Below are positions 22,232-33,624 of a stretch of DNA of 64,000 nt, one piece after another. Position 1 is the stretch's first letter. The number at the start of each line of letters is the position of its first letter. Both the position numbers and the translations under genes were made by a program. Location of the stretch: NCBI GenBank assembly GCA_964059195.1, contig CAXKWD010000005.1, positions 142,191,686-142,255,685 of the forward strand, written 5' to 3'. The stretch comes from Ectobius pallidus (taxonomy: Eukaryota; Arthropoda; Insecta; Blattodea; Ectobiidae). A model generated the notes under the pieces. The model was not told where the DNA came from. It worked only from the letters and a program-made list of their open reading frames with translations, and made no database searches.

Positions 22232-22657
22232 ATGTATTATATATAAATATAATTTATATATTCACACTACCTGTATAGGTAATGGGTTTGTGTTTGTGTG
22301 TGTGATCTTCGCAACTTCGCAGTTAAGATTTTTCTTTATCATCACTATGAAATTCACTTTGTACTTTCCTATCTACTCTTATACAATTCAACGGCCCTAA
22401 ATAGCGTGCTTGCTCGCCCGCTTCGTGAGACATCGGGTATACTCGGCGATGTTCGTCTCTCGCAGTCTAAACTTTCATGACGACTACAAAATTAGGAAGG
22501 AAAACTGTTTCTTTATTATATAAGGCCTAAGTGAAATGAACACAATGAACAAATATTCTAATTTTATTTTTACTTACAATTTTCATAGCTCTGAACCACA
22601 AACATTTTTAATAATCTGCCAGTGTAATTTTCTTAAAAATCCTGGAATCAATTAATA
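22021..22657. other. Intergenic, with TA microsatellite at about 22208-22234
   Basis: The TA run produces the tyrosine-isoleucine frames nearby. Nothing else is supported. Confidence 0.5.
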
Positions 22658-22690
22658 ATGGCGGGCGAAGCCGGGGGCAACAGCTGTAAA
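22658..22690 (+). mobile_element. Decayed Helitron 3' end
   Basis: A GC-rich imperfect hairpin, GGCGGGCGAAGCCGGGGGC, is followed by CAACAGCTGT, where an intact Helitron would end CAGCTAG. It resembles the 3' terminus at 5926-5955. The 5' boundary is not found. Confidence 0.4.
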
Positions 22691-22699
22691 ATATTGATG

Positions 22700-23068
22700 G
22701 TTTTATCTCTTGAAATATCGCTGATGATAATAATAATCCAAACAAACCATTCCTTCCCTTGAAACATTATATAATTTCTGAAAATTCACATCATATTCAT
22801 GTCAATAAACAGCTGAGAAACAATACGTATTATGTGTTCACAGGTTCTTTGGAACTGCATAATCGATTCTGATATAGTTTTCCCAGGGGGCGCTTTCATG
22901 TCGTGGAATGTACTCTAAAGCAGGAATTTTAGCTGTTTCATTAATTATATTAATGGCTTAGTTTATGAATGATTCGCGTGCAAGTGTTAATAAATATAAT
23001 GCTTTAATAATTATTATACTCTTAATTTTTAAAAGAATTATCGTGGCGAAGCCACGGGCACCTCCTAG
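22700..23068 (+). mobile_element. Helitron 3' portion ending in CTAG
   Basis: A perfect hairpin CGTGGC (23042-23047), GAA, GCCACG (23051-23056) is followed by the 12 bases 23057-23068 ending in CTAG. This hairpin-to-end distance equals that of the Helitron at 4972-5955. The interior shares CTTCCCTTGAAA and ATTATATAATTTCTGA with that element. The 5' TC end was not located, so the left boundary is nominal. Confidence 0.6.
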
Positions 23069-23734
23069 TAGCTTACATATTGGGAGTAGTTTTTTCTTAG
23101 ATGTGTTGTCAATGAGCCTTGTATTCGGATTAATATACAACATATTACAATGAATTCTGGCGTTACAGGAAATAGCATACGAATATGTATACACGTGTTT
23201 GGGTCACAGGTTAAACTGCAGACAGGCTATTATGAAGCTTAGCATTAACAGGAACCTGTCACCACTCATGTTTATGTTCATTGCAGCTTCCGTTCCTCTG
23301 GTTTCCATGCCATCATATTAATGAAATTCCGTTTGCTAGTCTCCTAATGACAATTCCACCATGATTCCCTTCATCGTGTATTATCTGCTTATTTGGAACA
23401 ATGATGTTGAAGGGAGAACTACTGAGTGAAGTACTGCATTTCGCTTAAAATAGTATTACATCGGAAATAAAGAGCGATAAAGATCATAATGGCTATTTCA
23501 TTCATACTATTCAAGCCTGAGTGTCTATCATCATTTAGTATCAATCTTAACATGCTTCGCAATGCCGTGTATGATTTTACGTAATTTATGGTTAACCATG
23601 GATGGTTGTAGGCCTAGATGGAATGGATTTTTTTACTTCTGCTATTAAGTTCCAGATTGGTACTCTTTGAGATTGTGTGGAGAACGGGAAAATGTCTATC
23701 CCTTTGTCTGTCTTCCCGTGTGTGTATATACGCT
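23069..23734. other. Intergenic, no recognised feature
   Basis: No supported gene. The frame at 23667-23861 enters the next repeat and is spurious. Confidence 0.5.
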
Positions 23735-24172
23735 TTATCAGATTTTCATTAAACTTGGTGTATGCATTTATAACGTCTGTGGGAAGAAGGCTATTGATAT
23801 TGGACCAAATCGGTTTACCGGTACCGGAGTAATGCCCAATTTAGTGCCTATTTTATGGTAATCTGTTAGAAAGAATTTATCAAATGCAAATCAGTTCTCA
23901 TGACAACATATTGTTTTACAGTGTTCATATACGGTTTTGGAAGTTGCAATACAATTAGCTTTGACAAATAACACTACCCACACCTTTTTTTTCACATATG
24001 CTAATCAAACTAGACGTTTAGTCTTCCGTAAGACCTGCTTAATGAATCGATCTGGAGCTTAACTCGGAAATCGATAAAAAAAAAACTTATTTACTGCACA
24101 TCATAATTGCAATTATCACTGATTAAACAAAAGCATTCTGGCACTTTGTTACATCAGTTTACCTGATTTTTA
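23735..24172 (-). repeat. Dispersed repeat, reverse-orientation partner of 7278-7690
   Basis: It is the reverse complement of 7278-7690 with moderate divergence. Landmarks are GCCCAATTTAGTGCC, CATATGCTAATC, CTGCTTAATGAATCGATC and TTACATCAGTTTACCTGATT. Confidence 0.65.
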
Positions 24173-24554
24173 TTTTTATTTAATGATTTTTAAAATACAG
24201 TATTTTCCAAAACATGACGCTTCGTCTCTTCCCACCGCCCGAAGCCCGGGGTGACTTTGATAAATGAGGGTTGCTTATTGTTAACTAATCCCAGAGTCAG
24301 TGTATTTAGAAAGTACAAATTCTTCTGATGGGGGACCGATGGCCATTTTTGAACCTTAGTCGAAAAAAAGACATATTACATACTAACACAGCGTGTGTAC
24401 CTATGATCACGACACTTTGGACTGAACACTCCCGACAGTGCTGCTTCCAGGCCTATCGTTCACTATATAATCCCTACAGTTTTGTAGCGGGCGGGGGATA
24501 TTATCTGAGTATTTCCAAGAACACGACTTTCATGTTTTGCAGAATACTACATCC

Positions 24555-24556
<2 letters not shown>

Positions 24557-24615
<59 letters not shown>

Positions 24616-24622
24616 GTATATA
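24557..24622. repeat. AT dinucleotide microsatellite
   Basis: About 50 bases of perfect TA repeat, then TATATGTATATG variants. Confidence 0.95.
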
Positions 24623-26165
24623 GGCCTACATTATGTATCTGAAATTTTAATCTGACCCCGATGACTGGATTTAGAAGAGGTGATGGTGTGGGTGCATAGG
24701 CCTACGAGTCTTCCAGTTACACATCACCGTGTAATGTGACCCGGCGAAGTGGTTCTTAACTCGAAAATGGGCCACTTATCCGCCTCAGGGTGGACACCAA
24801 ATGCGTCAGGACAACGGGGTTGGCATTGAATATACACACATATTCTCGAGTTTTGCTCATTTCTGGATCTACAGAACGAAACATTACATTATTTTTAGGG
24901 GGAATTCGTTTTAAAATTTGAATATTTCAGTGTTGTTATTAATTTGCCACATTAAACATTCTATTTAGAGAAGTTTAATTCTTGTTTAAGTATGCATGAT
25001 GTCTGCAAGAATTTAGGGGGCAAACAGAACTTTCAAATAAAAATATTGTTGTATTTTTTCTTCATAGACACTCTTCGTAAATTAAAAAAATATCTGAATA
25101 CATATTTTTTCCTTCTTACAAAAACTGAAATTGACAAAGAAATTATAATTTATGGAGCAGACTGTGATAATGCCAGACTCCACTTCGTGTGCTTTGCATC
25201 GTAGGTTGATCCTAAATTTCCTTGTTTTTGGCTTTCTCAGTGAGCTGGTCATTTTGGAACGAAAAATTGTTGCCTATTCTCCTTCTATTCCATCATGGCC
25301 GAAGCAGTGATTTGGTGCTAACATCTTGAAGAAATTGTAGAAATTGCGGAAATATTGTTTTAAAATTGATGAATTTTCTGGTTTCATCCAAATCAATCAA
25401 TTTTTTGCCAAAATTCATCTAATAACTGGGGTTATTTTTATTTTTCGCGTTATTTCACAATTCAGAAATGCTGTGTTACGGGAAGCAATGAAATTAAATT
25501 CTGCAAATATTTGTCGAATTAAGACAATTCACGTTTCGAAAATTTCACGAATTTCTGGAAACTAGACCTCTAAATATTTCTATCTTTAATCAGAAGTCAT
25601 GCCACGAGTACACAGGACCATGTGAATTATGGCTGTACGTATGGAAATACTAGTATTGTGACCAGTGATTTGTTGGTTGAGGTATATTTCATCATGTGTA
25701 AAATATGTGGCAGAATATGACAGACAGTATGCATGTGTTGATGGACATGCTGTAGAGATGGGAATTGAATGACACCGGTCATGCAGGTTGGTATTTGCCT
25801 AGCGGTCCCAGCCGGTGCGAGTAAATATTGTCCCTCGCGAGTCCAGCAAAGTAGCGGTACTGGCTGCCTCAACGGTATATACTCAGTCATAAAGTCGCGG
25901 ATATTAAAATTCACCATCAGGAAATGTATGCGCATATTATGTCTCCATATTGCATTTTTAACAGCAAGTTAACTTACCTCAATTCGTAGGAAATGGGAAT
26001 TACTAACCACAGCGATAAACCACTGGTTTGAATTTCCAGAGGTCGTACTGTAAAGACACTGGTTAGAACTCGATCTTTTTATTTATTTTTTATAATTTGC
26101 ACCTTCTACAACACACATATTTAAAAAAATGTTTCATGCAGTTTCAGAATTTTGACGATGATAAA
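24623..26165. other. Intergenic, no recognised feature
   Basis: Frames of 67-102 codons here show no domains. No repeat boundary is supported. Confidence 0.5.
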
Positions 26166-26460
26166 CAAGGTGTTAATGAATAACACCGAAATATTTTACT
26201 AGGAGAATTTTGCTCTATGGATTCAATTTTTCTTGTTACAGCATAAAGTCTCCCAGGGCAATGCCACCACTGCTTCTAACATTTGAAAAATTGCAAAACA
26301 AAGGAACTTCGATGTTAACGCTGGAGTAATGATTAAATTTAAACTATTGCAGTGGCGAACAGTCGTGTGATTGGTCTGTAAATTTTGCAGAGTACGAAAA
26401 CTCTAAATTATGATATAGCTGTTGATGAATGATTAAGTATAAGATTCCTCAAACTTCTCC
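26166..26460 (+). mobile_element. MITE family N1, truncated copy
   Basis: It begins CAAGGTGTTAATGAATAACA and follows the N1 copies at 30681 and 35489 through TCTAACATTTGAAAAA, AACAAAGGAACTTCG and TGTGATTGGTCTGTAAATTT. It stops near 26460, without the right half and terminal repeat. A deletion near the left end removes most of the segment containing CATAGACAAGCAAC. Confidence 0.75.
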
Positions 26461-26773
26461 TTGGAAATTCAATAAGTAAGCAAAATAATTGAATAAATAA
26501 TCTAAAAGGAGACAAATGGTTGGAAAGTTGGCATGCTTAAGCTTAAACCCTAACCAAAGTTCACAGACTGGACGTCGTTTGAGGAAGTAAATACTAATTT
26601 AGGCTGACAGGACCTCGGAGGTATTAAGATTTGCCTGTATTATTAACACCGGTAGGCGGTATTTTTATTACTATTAGTGGTAGTTGTAGTGTAGGAAATT
26701 AGTAAATAAAGTAGTATTATTTCCTAGACCGCTTACCTCGAAAATCTGGTACAAACACACTGTTAATATGTAC
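26461..26773. other. Intergenic, no recognised feature
   Basis: Nothing supported. Confidence 0.5.
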
Positions 26774-26948
26774 TAGGCGGTCCGTAAAGTAACTTTCCCA
26801 CAGGCCATTAATGGAAATAAAACACAATTTAATGGAAACATTTATTGTAACCGATACAGCGAGTGTTCAGCTATTTTTCAACATATCACCACCGGAATTG
26901 AGACATTTGTCATAACTTTTGAATACATGTGCCATAGAAGTCAGCCGC
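26774..26948 (-). mobile_element. mariner remnant: terminal repeat and 3' end
   Basis: The end GGTCCGTAAAGTAACTTTCC is typical of mariner-type terminal repeats, with TA just outside (about 26774). Inward lies an AT-rich non-coding segment with AATGGAAATAAAACACAATT, then the C-terminal coding remnant on the minus strand. The rest of the element is missing. Confidence 0.7.
26867..26948 (-). pseudogene. mariner transposase C-terminal fragment, frameshifted
   Basis: The minus strand encodes a segment starting ADFY in one frame and, after a one-base shift, YDKCLNSGG followed by a stop in another. Both parts resemble the end of mariner transposases, where a conserved YDKC-type motif lies just before the stop. 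The catalytic D,D,D region is absent. The frameshift and truncation make it a dead copy. Confidence 0.65.
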
Positions 26949-27617
26949 CTGGGATTTATATTATCCACAGGAGAAACCATCTTTCAACTAAGCGATACTC
27001 TTTTCTCTTGCTTTTTTCAATTTTTTCCTCCCCCATTAGGACAACCTATTTACATTTTTTTTTTCGGTTTTGATTTCGGACCTCGGCCCCCAAGCAACGC
27101 GGGGTCTACTGGGCCTTCAGTTACTCCACTGACTTACTAAGAAGATCACTGAGAAAAATTATTTATTGTTTCATTCCCATCCATTTTGCATTATTCATAA
27201 GTAATATGCTAAGCATTATATGGATGCACTTACCCACAAGCGCAAGATCTCATTCATATGAGGCCCTATGGAATTGAATATGCGCGCAGGTAACGCTCCA
27301 ACTCTATGTTCAAACCCACCTAATAGTTTTATTTTATTTATTTTTCTACCGAAATCGTTGAAGTATTGTGTTTGATCATTAAATTTGATGCCGAGTTTTC
27401 ACTATTACAGAAAAATGTGTGTGAGTGCATTTGCATGTCTATAATTTATAATGTCGTAGAAAGGGATTTCAGCCTAAACCATATATTTCACATCTTCCCT
27501 TTCTGTGACATGATACATATCAGGGATTTCATGACGAAAACAGTAGGTTTTTTACCATTTTCTTGTAAATGGCTCTTAACAATTTTGTTTAATTTTACAA
27601 GATAACTTATTTTTACC
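26949..27617. other. Intergenic, no recognised feature
   Basis: No supported gene. The frame at 26919-27140 begins in the mariner remnant and is spurious. Confidence 0.5.
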
Positions 27618-27800
27618 GAGCGAGATGCCGAGGTAATAGTGTATTGAACTCGCATTCGGAGATCCCAGGTTCAAATCCCATAGTCAGCCATTTTGACATG
27701 TGGTTTTTCATGGTTTTCCCAGTCGTAAAGGGAAATGCCGAATTGGATATATACATCCTCATCATTTCATCCTGTATCATATCCATTTAAATTAATATCA
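27618..27800 (+). repeat. tRNA-derived SINE, family S3 copy 2
   Basis: The box-A-like part is GATGCCGAGGTAATAGTG and box B is AGGTTCAAATCCC (about 27667-27679). The body contains GTTTTTCATGGTTTTCCC and GGGAAATGCCGAATTGG, matching 11296-11450 in layout. Confidence 0.6.
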
Positions 27801-29743
27801 GTTGAAATTTACTCCATAAAATACACTAACAATAGAAAATAATAGATAGTCAATAGTTCCATGGCCTACCCGACTGTGTAGACACAGATCCCGAACTCCT
27901 GATATGGCCCTGTAGCTAAAAGGAGTATAAAAAACTTATTTTTTTTTTGAAACCTATCTTTTTCTGTGAAAAAATTATTTGATATACAATGCAACTTACA
28001 CAGTCTGGATTTAGTTATGAGCGACTTTCACAATACCAGGTCTAAGTCCACAAAATATTACTTAATATTCTAGTCCCGGATCTTGAAAAATACGGCTTTG
28101 CTTACTCTATGCAGATATGTGAAGCGCAAATATCACAGGAACTAAAGCAATGTGTATGTCAATTTTCGACATTAAAAATTATGGGTATTCTGTCTTAAAT
28201 ATGTAGAGCAATATCCAAAGTAGACATATTATTTGACATTCACTTAAGTTTGCAAATACATTATTGAAAACAGTTACTGCTGATTCAAGAACACGCACGG
28301 ACAAATGTTTAATTAAAATTATACAGAATGCAGACGCAGGAAATCAGTCTGAATGGAACATTTCGTAATGACTGCCGTAGACATAAAACATAAACATGTG
28401 CATTAATATCATAAGATTTTGCACAAGTAGACTATTGTGTCTGGTTTTAAAACAAACAAAACAATCAGCTCATTCAAATAGTGCAAATGAAGCGAGTAAT
28501 GTTTGTTACTTGAGGTCATAAAACTGCATCATTGTAATCGGTTTATTCGTAATGATAGGCATATTAACATGTATACATAATCGGCAATGCTAATTTCTTG
28601 AATTTGCCATTGAGGTGTCTTGTCAGAGCACTCCTTCAATTGTTCTCGTCACTAAGATGATTATCATCACCAACAAAGTATTCTTCCATCTATCCATTCT
28701 TCATTGCAGTAAATTCACTAAGACATTGTTATTCTCGTTAATGATTATCATCATAAATTCAAAGCCTTTCATTTATCATCATTTAGCCATCTTCTTTTAT
28801 TATCATAAAAAACTATGGTGTTTGAGGTGAGGTAACGTCATGATTCACATACGAAAGGTTGAAGGTTTATATCCCCTGCCGGGCCGGCCAATGACTATGT
28901 TTCTGAAGTTTCCCTCGCTACTTATCAGAATACCTCGAACAAGTCCCGTCGAAATTCTACTCAGTCTATTCCCTATCATAAATAATACTGTACTTTATTC
29001 TTCTTCATTCACTATCGGGACAGCTCGCCTTTGGATTTGCTTACTTGAGGATGTAAAAATACTTCCAAACTCTCAGAACTTTCAGATTTAGACAATTTGA
29101 GCTCATGTCTATCATCCACTAATTAAATACTGTGTTCATGGATTCTTTCTTATATTTTATCATTACTTATTTAGTTAGTTTAATACTTATTTATATTTAT
29201 GCTCCCCTTTGCATTGTACAGATAACTACTGCATATAACAGAACTTAACTAATAGTACCCTACAGAAACTATACACATAAATTAATATATTAGTATGTGT
29301 ATTATATATTGTATATATACATAAAATTAATTATAAACAATGCAATATTCCCTGCCAATTTCCCTGCCAAGGAAATTGCCAAACTCCAGGCACATATTTT
29401 GTTTAGCCAAGTTACAATTAAATCAATTTGATCAAGGCCAGTGAAGCGGAATGAGGCAAGAATTCAGAAAAGTAAAATTACTTATACATGTGATGATATA
29501 GTGATTTTTATACCCAATAAATTTGTTGCTAGTCCATGTTGCGCTGTAGGCTGATTTCTTGTACGTTTATAACTCGTAATTTTTAAGTTTTATCTTATAA
29601 TGAGCCATTATTTTTATGACCTATTTTATTATTATAGCCACAATCTCTCTTTTTAACGAGTTTTCTCAGATATGCAATCTTATTAAGTGTTTTATACGTT
29701 CATTAGGCCTACTCATTATAGTATTAATAACTGATTTCCATCG
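27801..29743. other. Intergenic, no firm feature
   Basis: A weak tRNA-like head may sit near 28826-28890 (AAGGTTGAAGGTTTATATCCC), but it is too decayed to call. The frames at 28615-29091 are not recognisable. Confidence 0.45.
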
Positions 29744-30180
29744 TCCACCACTGTGGCGTAGGGGATGCGTTTGCTCCTCTCACGCAGCGGGCCCGGGTTG
29801 GTCGGGACAAGTTACCTAGGTGAGATTTTTTCCGGGGTTTTTCCTCACCTTTGAGACAAATGTCGGTTAACTTTAGGCCCTTGCCCTTGTGGTCCCGGAT
29901 GTTGTATCATATGGCCGTCATTATCATCTTCATCCCATCGTCGCCTTGTACAGAGTGAATGTGTGTGTGAATGGTCTGTCTCGTCCTGTGTGTTAGTGTT
30001 GTCTCGGTGGTGGCCCCGGCATTGGGCCGATCACTCATCCGGGGAAGCCATCTGGTCAAAAAGTATGTATGTGATCCATAGATAATCCCTCACCCGACAG
30101 GTCGCGTCTCTGCAAGGCCCGGGCGGTGTGGGTCGCTTAAATGTCCCTAAAAAGGGAGTGGTGAAACTAAGGTAAAGGTA
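29744..30180 (+). repeat. tRNA-derived SINE, family S2 copy 1
   Basis: The head is CCACTGTGGCGTAGGGGATG (box A) with CCCGGGTTGGTCGGGAC as a decayed box B. The body of about 430 bases matches 45980-46380 through TTACCTAGGTGAG, AACTTTAGGCCC, CATTATCATCTTCATCCC and GGCCCGGGCGG. The 3' end is AAAAGGGAGTGGTGAAACTA. Confidence 0.75.
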
Positions 30181-30680
30181 GATAGATACAGTAGATGATT
30201 TCCATCTCATTGAACATTCTGGGGTTCGTTACTTATTAGTGATTACCCAAGCTTTACTGGCATGTATGGAAAATTAGCCGATAATGATAGATTAGCCGAT
30301 AAACTAAGCGATTGGAAGATCTAATGAATCCATATTCAAGCCAAGAATCTTCAACATATTATTCATTAGGTTTCATAGTGTTACCTTATTTGCATAGATG
30401 CGGTGGAGCTGAATACATTGTGATCACTAGACCGAAAGGTATACATTGTTAAGGCACTCCTCATTGCATGCAATGTGAACTTCTTGTCTGAAAGCAGGTA
30501 CGCCATATAAGTGCACTTTACCTGCCTCATTGCAGCGAATCACTTGAATTATTAATAATTAAGTAGTTAAAAGAAGTGATTCCCACCAGAGCCATCCAAT
30601 AGAAGAAACTTATTGGAGGCTTTCAACGATTAAAAAATAAATAAATAAATAAAATAAAAAGATAATAAATAATATATATA
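30181..30680. other. Intergenic, no recognised feature
   Basis: An AAAT run at about 30632-30660 leads into a short TA tract next to the following MITE. The minus-strand frame at 30623-30826 is spurious. Confidence 0.5.
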
Positions 30681-31203
30681 CAGGGTGTTAATGAATAACA
30701 CCGAAATATTTTGCCTGTGTATAGAGGGGACATAGACAAGCAACTTTTATCAGGAGATATTTGCTCTATTGATTCAATTTTTCCTGTTACAGCATTAAAT
30801 CTCCAGCCGCCACTGACTTCTAACATTAGAAAAAAATGTAAAACAAAGGAACTTCGTTGTTAATACTAGAGTTATGAATAAAAGAACTAATTCAGTGATG
30901 GCCACTCATGTGATTAGTCTGTAAATTTTGAAGATTATGAAAACTCTAATTATGATATATCTGTTGATGTATTATTAAGAATCAGGTTTTATCGATCACT
31001 AAGAAGGCATGAAGTCAATTTAATGAAAATTTTAACCCTATTTGGTTTAATTGTTGACTTATGAGCACCAAATTGTAATGACTTGAATGCCCTGTACCAT
31101 ACACATTTTACGTCATAGAGCAAACATATTCTAATAAATGTTACTTGTCTATGTCCCTTCTATACACAGGTAAAATATTTCGGTGTTATTCATTAACATT
31201 CTG
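30681..31203. mobile_element. MITE family N1, complete copy (523 bp)
   Basis: The terminal inverted repeats are about 85 bases and start CAGGGTGTTAATGAATAACA on the left; the right end is the reverse complement of a similar sequence. TATA flanks both sides (30677-30680, 31204-31207), so the duplication is TA or TATA. The middle contains AACAAAGGAACTTCG and a TTATCGATCACTAAG segment. No coding capacity. Related copies are at 35489-36021 and 26166-26460. Confidence 0.85.
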
Positions 31204-31660
31204 TATATATATATATATATATATATTATATATTAGGCCCTAACACTATTTTCAGCAAGTGCTTGTGAATGTGAACGCCGTCTTATGATCCTGGCCTTTT
31301 AAGTGTGCTGCATAAATATGACAGGCCCATATCTGGAGATTTACATGCATGTAAAAGAACTTGCGAGAAAATATTCCGGCACTCCGCCGGCGGTCACAGG
31401 TCTATATTGCAGCATACCGCATCGTTAAATAATCATAAAACAATCAGCCAATGAACAGTCAGTTCAGATTTGTATATTAAATGTTCAAATGTAAATTCCG
31501 ATTTAAGCCTTAATTTGTCAACGTATAGTTTCGAATACAGTGGTTTGTCTTAAATTTCTAATAAAATTATGGGAAAGAAATAGGAAGAAAAATCTAAGTA
31601 CCATGAAAAATTGCAGACTATATACTCGTACCATATAATATACTATAGGCTATACTATAG
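31204..31660. other. Intergenic, with TA tract at 31204-31230
   Basis: The TA tract adjoins the MITE right end. Nothing else is supported. Confidence 0.5.
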
Positions 31661-31693
31661 GCTTCATCATTTTGTTATCTGTTTTCTTTGCAG

Positions 31694-31930
31694 TCCGGTC
31701 CAGGTTTATATGTTGGGAAAGAAATTGATATTGACCATTTAAGGGTTAAAAATTATTTTAAAATAGCTAGTTATGTATCAAGTACGCAAAATAACGCTTT
31801 AGCGGACGAATCTAGTATAGCGGCCGAGGCGAAAGCCGAGGCTGAAATACTGGATGAGTCCGCTAAAGTTTTTGCGTTTGTGGTGCATACAATATTTTTT
31901 AGTAAAAGTTCTATAAATTATATGAAATAA
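31694..31930 (+). CDS. Candidate terminal exon of an unidentified host gene
   Basis: A strong acceptor-like pyrimidine tract, CTGTTTTCTTTGCAG, ends at 31693. The frame after it is open for 78 codons to TAA at 31928-31930. The first residues are SGPGLYVGKEIDID, and the middle is alanine- and glutamate-rich (SSIAAEAKAEAEILDESAK), with more G/C-ending codons than its surroundings. There is no in-frame ATG before codon 77, so it can only be an internal or last exon. AATAAA overlaps the stop. No good donor site is seen, and the last 20 residues are less protein-like. I do not recognise the family; chance is possible. Confidence 0.3.
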   Translation, partial: SGPGLYVGKEIDIDHLRVKNYFKIASYVSSTQNNALADESSIAAEAKAEAEILDESAKVFAFVVHTIFFSKSSINYMK

Positions 31931-32500
31931 AACAAAAAATACCGTATAATTAATTATAATGAAAGGCACTCAGTCATTTCTTTAAGCTATATTGTCATGG
32001 CCATCTAGATCATAAAACAACAATGGCCGTACGTAGCAATAACAAATGTGGTAGTATAGATGCATAATATATGAGTCCCTTGTTTGTAAACAATATTGCA
32101 TACCAACTAGTATTTATGAAAATCTTGTGAAAATATAAATGATAATACCGAGGAAATTTCAATCCAAGCCAGAAACATTGAATTGGAGCTGCTACCAGTA
32201 ACTTCACGGCAGAATTAGACTATGAGACTATATTACGGCATTTAAGTGCTGTTGCGTCCATGGTAAGGAATGTTTTTCAAGTGAACCAAAATGTGAAAAG
32301 TTGTTGGCTTATATTTGTTGTCATGTGATGAAGTGGGCTACCGTGTTTTGCGAAAAATCCTGGTAAAGTTTCTGATTATCATAAAGAAACGTGTTGGCTT
32401 AAATTTGTTGTTTTATGACCAATTATATGCGTAAATCCATGTTAAAGTTGGTGTGACTGGTCAATGCCATCTGGGTTTTGTTTATAGATTGCCATGACGA
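31931..32500. other. Intergenic, no recognised feature
   Basis: The minus-strand frame at 32010-32207 is not recognisable. Confidence 0.5.
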
Positions 32501-32586
32501 CTTTAAAGGACAAGGCCGCTAAAATTGCATTTTGAATGCAGTTTGAATGCACTTTTATGCAATTTTAGCGGACTTGTCCTTTAAAG
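32501..32586. mobile_element. 86-bp miniature hairpin element
   Basis: Arms 32501-32530 and 32557-32586 are reverse complements with one mismatch in 30. The ends read CTTTAAAG and the loop is 26 bases with two GAATGCA copies. It looks like a very small foldback MITE or a hairpin-forming RNA source. Confidence 0.65.
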
Positions 32587-33417
32587 TGCAGCTTTTCGGC
32601 GTGTTACCAGTCCGATAAGCAGCTGTTTTAGAGAGCGTGTACTAAAAATAAATATTTTTCTGTGATTTTCCCCATAATTTTATTTTTAGTTACACTGACT
32701 CATGAAAGTCTAATCGCGACTGCCACATTTATAAGCCCTACATAATGCATGAATACATAAATAATGGAACAGTTAGTGACACTGATTTATAATAATCGTG
32801 AATTAATGAATTTTTAAAAAAATCGGGATTACGTGAGGGAACGTATAATTTTTAAAAATTTAAATTTCACTGAAGGCGTTAATGTCCTTTAGAAATAGAA
32901 TAACATTATACAATTAATTGTTCCGCATAAATAATGAAAGCACAGAATAGCATGAACCATTTTGAAATATTTGTGAATATCTCTTTTCTTAAGTACTGCA
33001 TTATGGTTTTTCCTCGTTTTTATCTACCCAAGGCCATGTGTGCTGAAAGAGGAAACCACTTATGGGTGAGGCAGGTGTATATTTTATTATTTTGGGTGAA
33101 ATAACCCTTTGTTAAATAAACGTATTCTAAAGTGCAGCTTTACTTCTGGGAAGTTTTACTGGCGCTTGGGCCTTCGTAAGTAGGGTATTAATTTTGACGT
33201 AATTTTCAGATCATTTCAGAGCTGAATTTATAATATCCTTTAAGCCTGTAGGCTACAGTTGTTGAACTGAATTGAGGGAGATTCGATCTGAGGAACTATA
33301 AAGCAAAAACTAAAATGCGAAATGGAAGGAGCTAAAAATATTGTTCTCAATTTTCCATTAACTTGTATTGCACATATTTTTGCAAGCAATATATACACAC
33401 ATACACACACACATACA
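32587..33417. other. Intergenic, no recognised feature
   Basis: A short CA run lies near 33395-33415. Nothing else is supported. Confidence 0.5.
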
Positions 33418-33624
33418 TGCAAAGGAGGAGCTTCCTGGAAAATTTGATATAACTGCAAATTAACGAAATATGAGTACAATATTATGGTTAATTTGCAGTT
33501 TTATCATATATATGTATATATAATACATATAATATATGTATATATATATATAACCATACTATTGTAACTCATATTTCGTTAATTTTCAGTTTTATCATAT
33601 TTTCCAGGAAGCTCCTCCTTTGCA
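33418..33624. repeat. Palindrome with 72-74 bp arms and an AT-rich centre
   Basis: The left arm (33418-33489) starts TGCAAAGGAGGAGCTTCCTG and the right arm (33551-33624) is its reverse complement with about six differences. The 60-base centre is TATATA/GTATAT-rich and itself nearly palindromic. The whole can fold into one long hairpin or a cruciform. Confidence 0.75.

Noticed and set aside
28826..29080. Possible SINE with a box-B-like element
   Set aside because: Box B is too degenerate, no box A is convincing, and no second copy was found.
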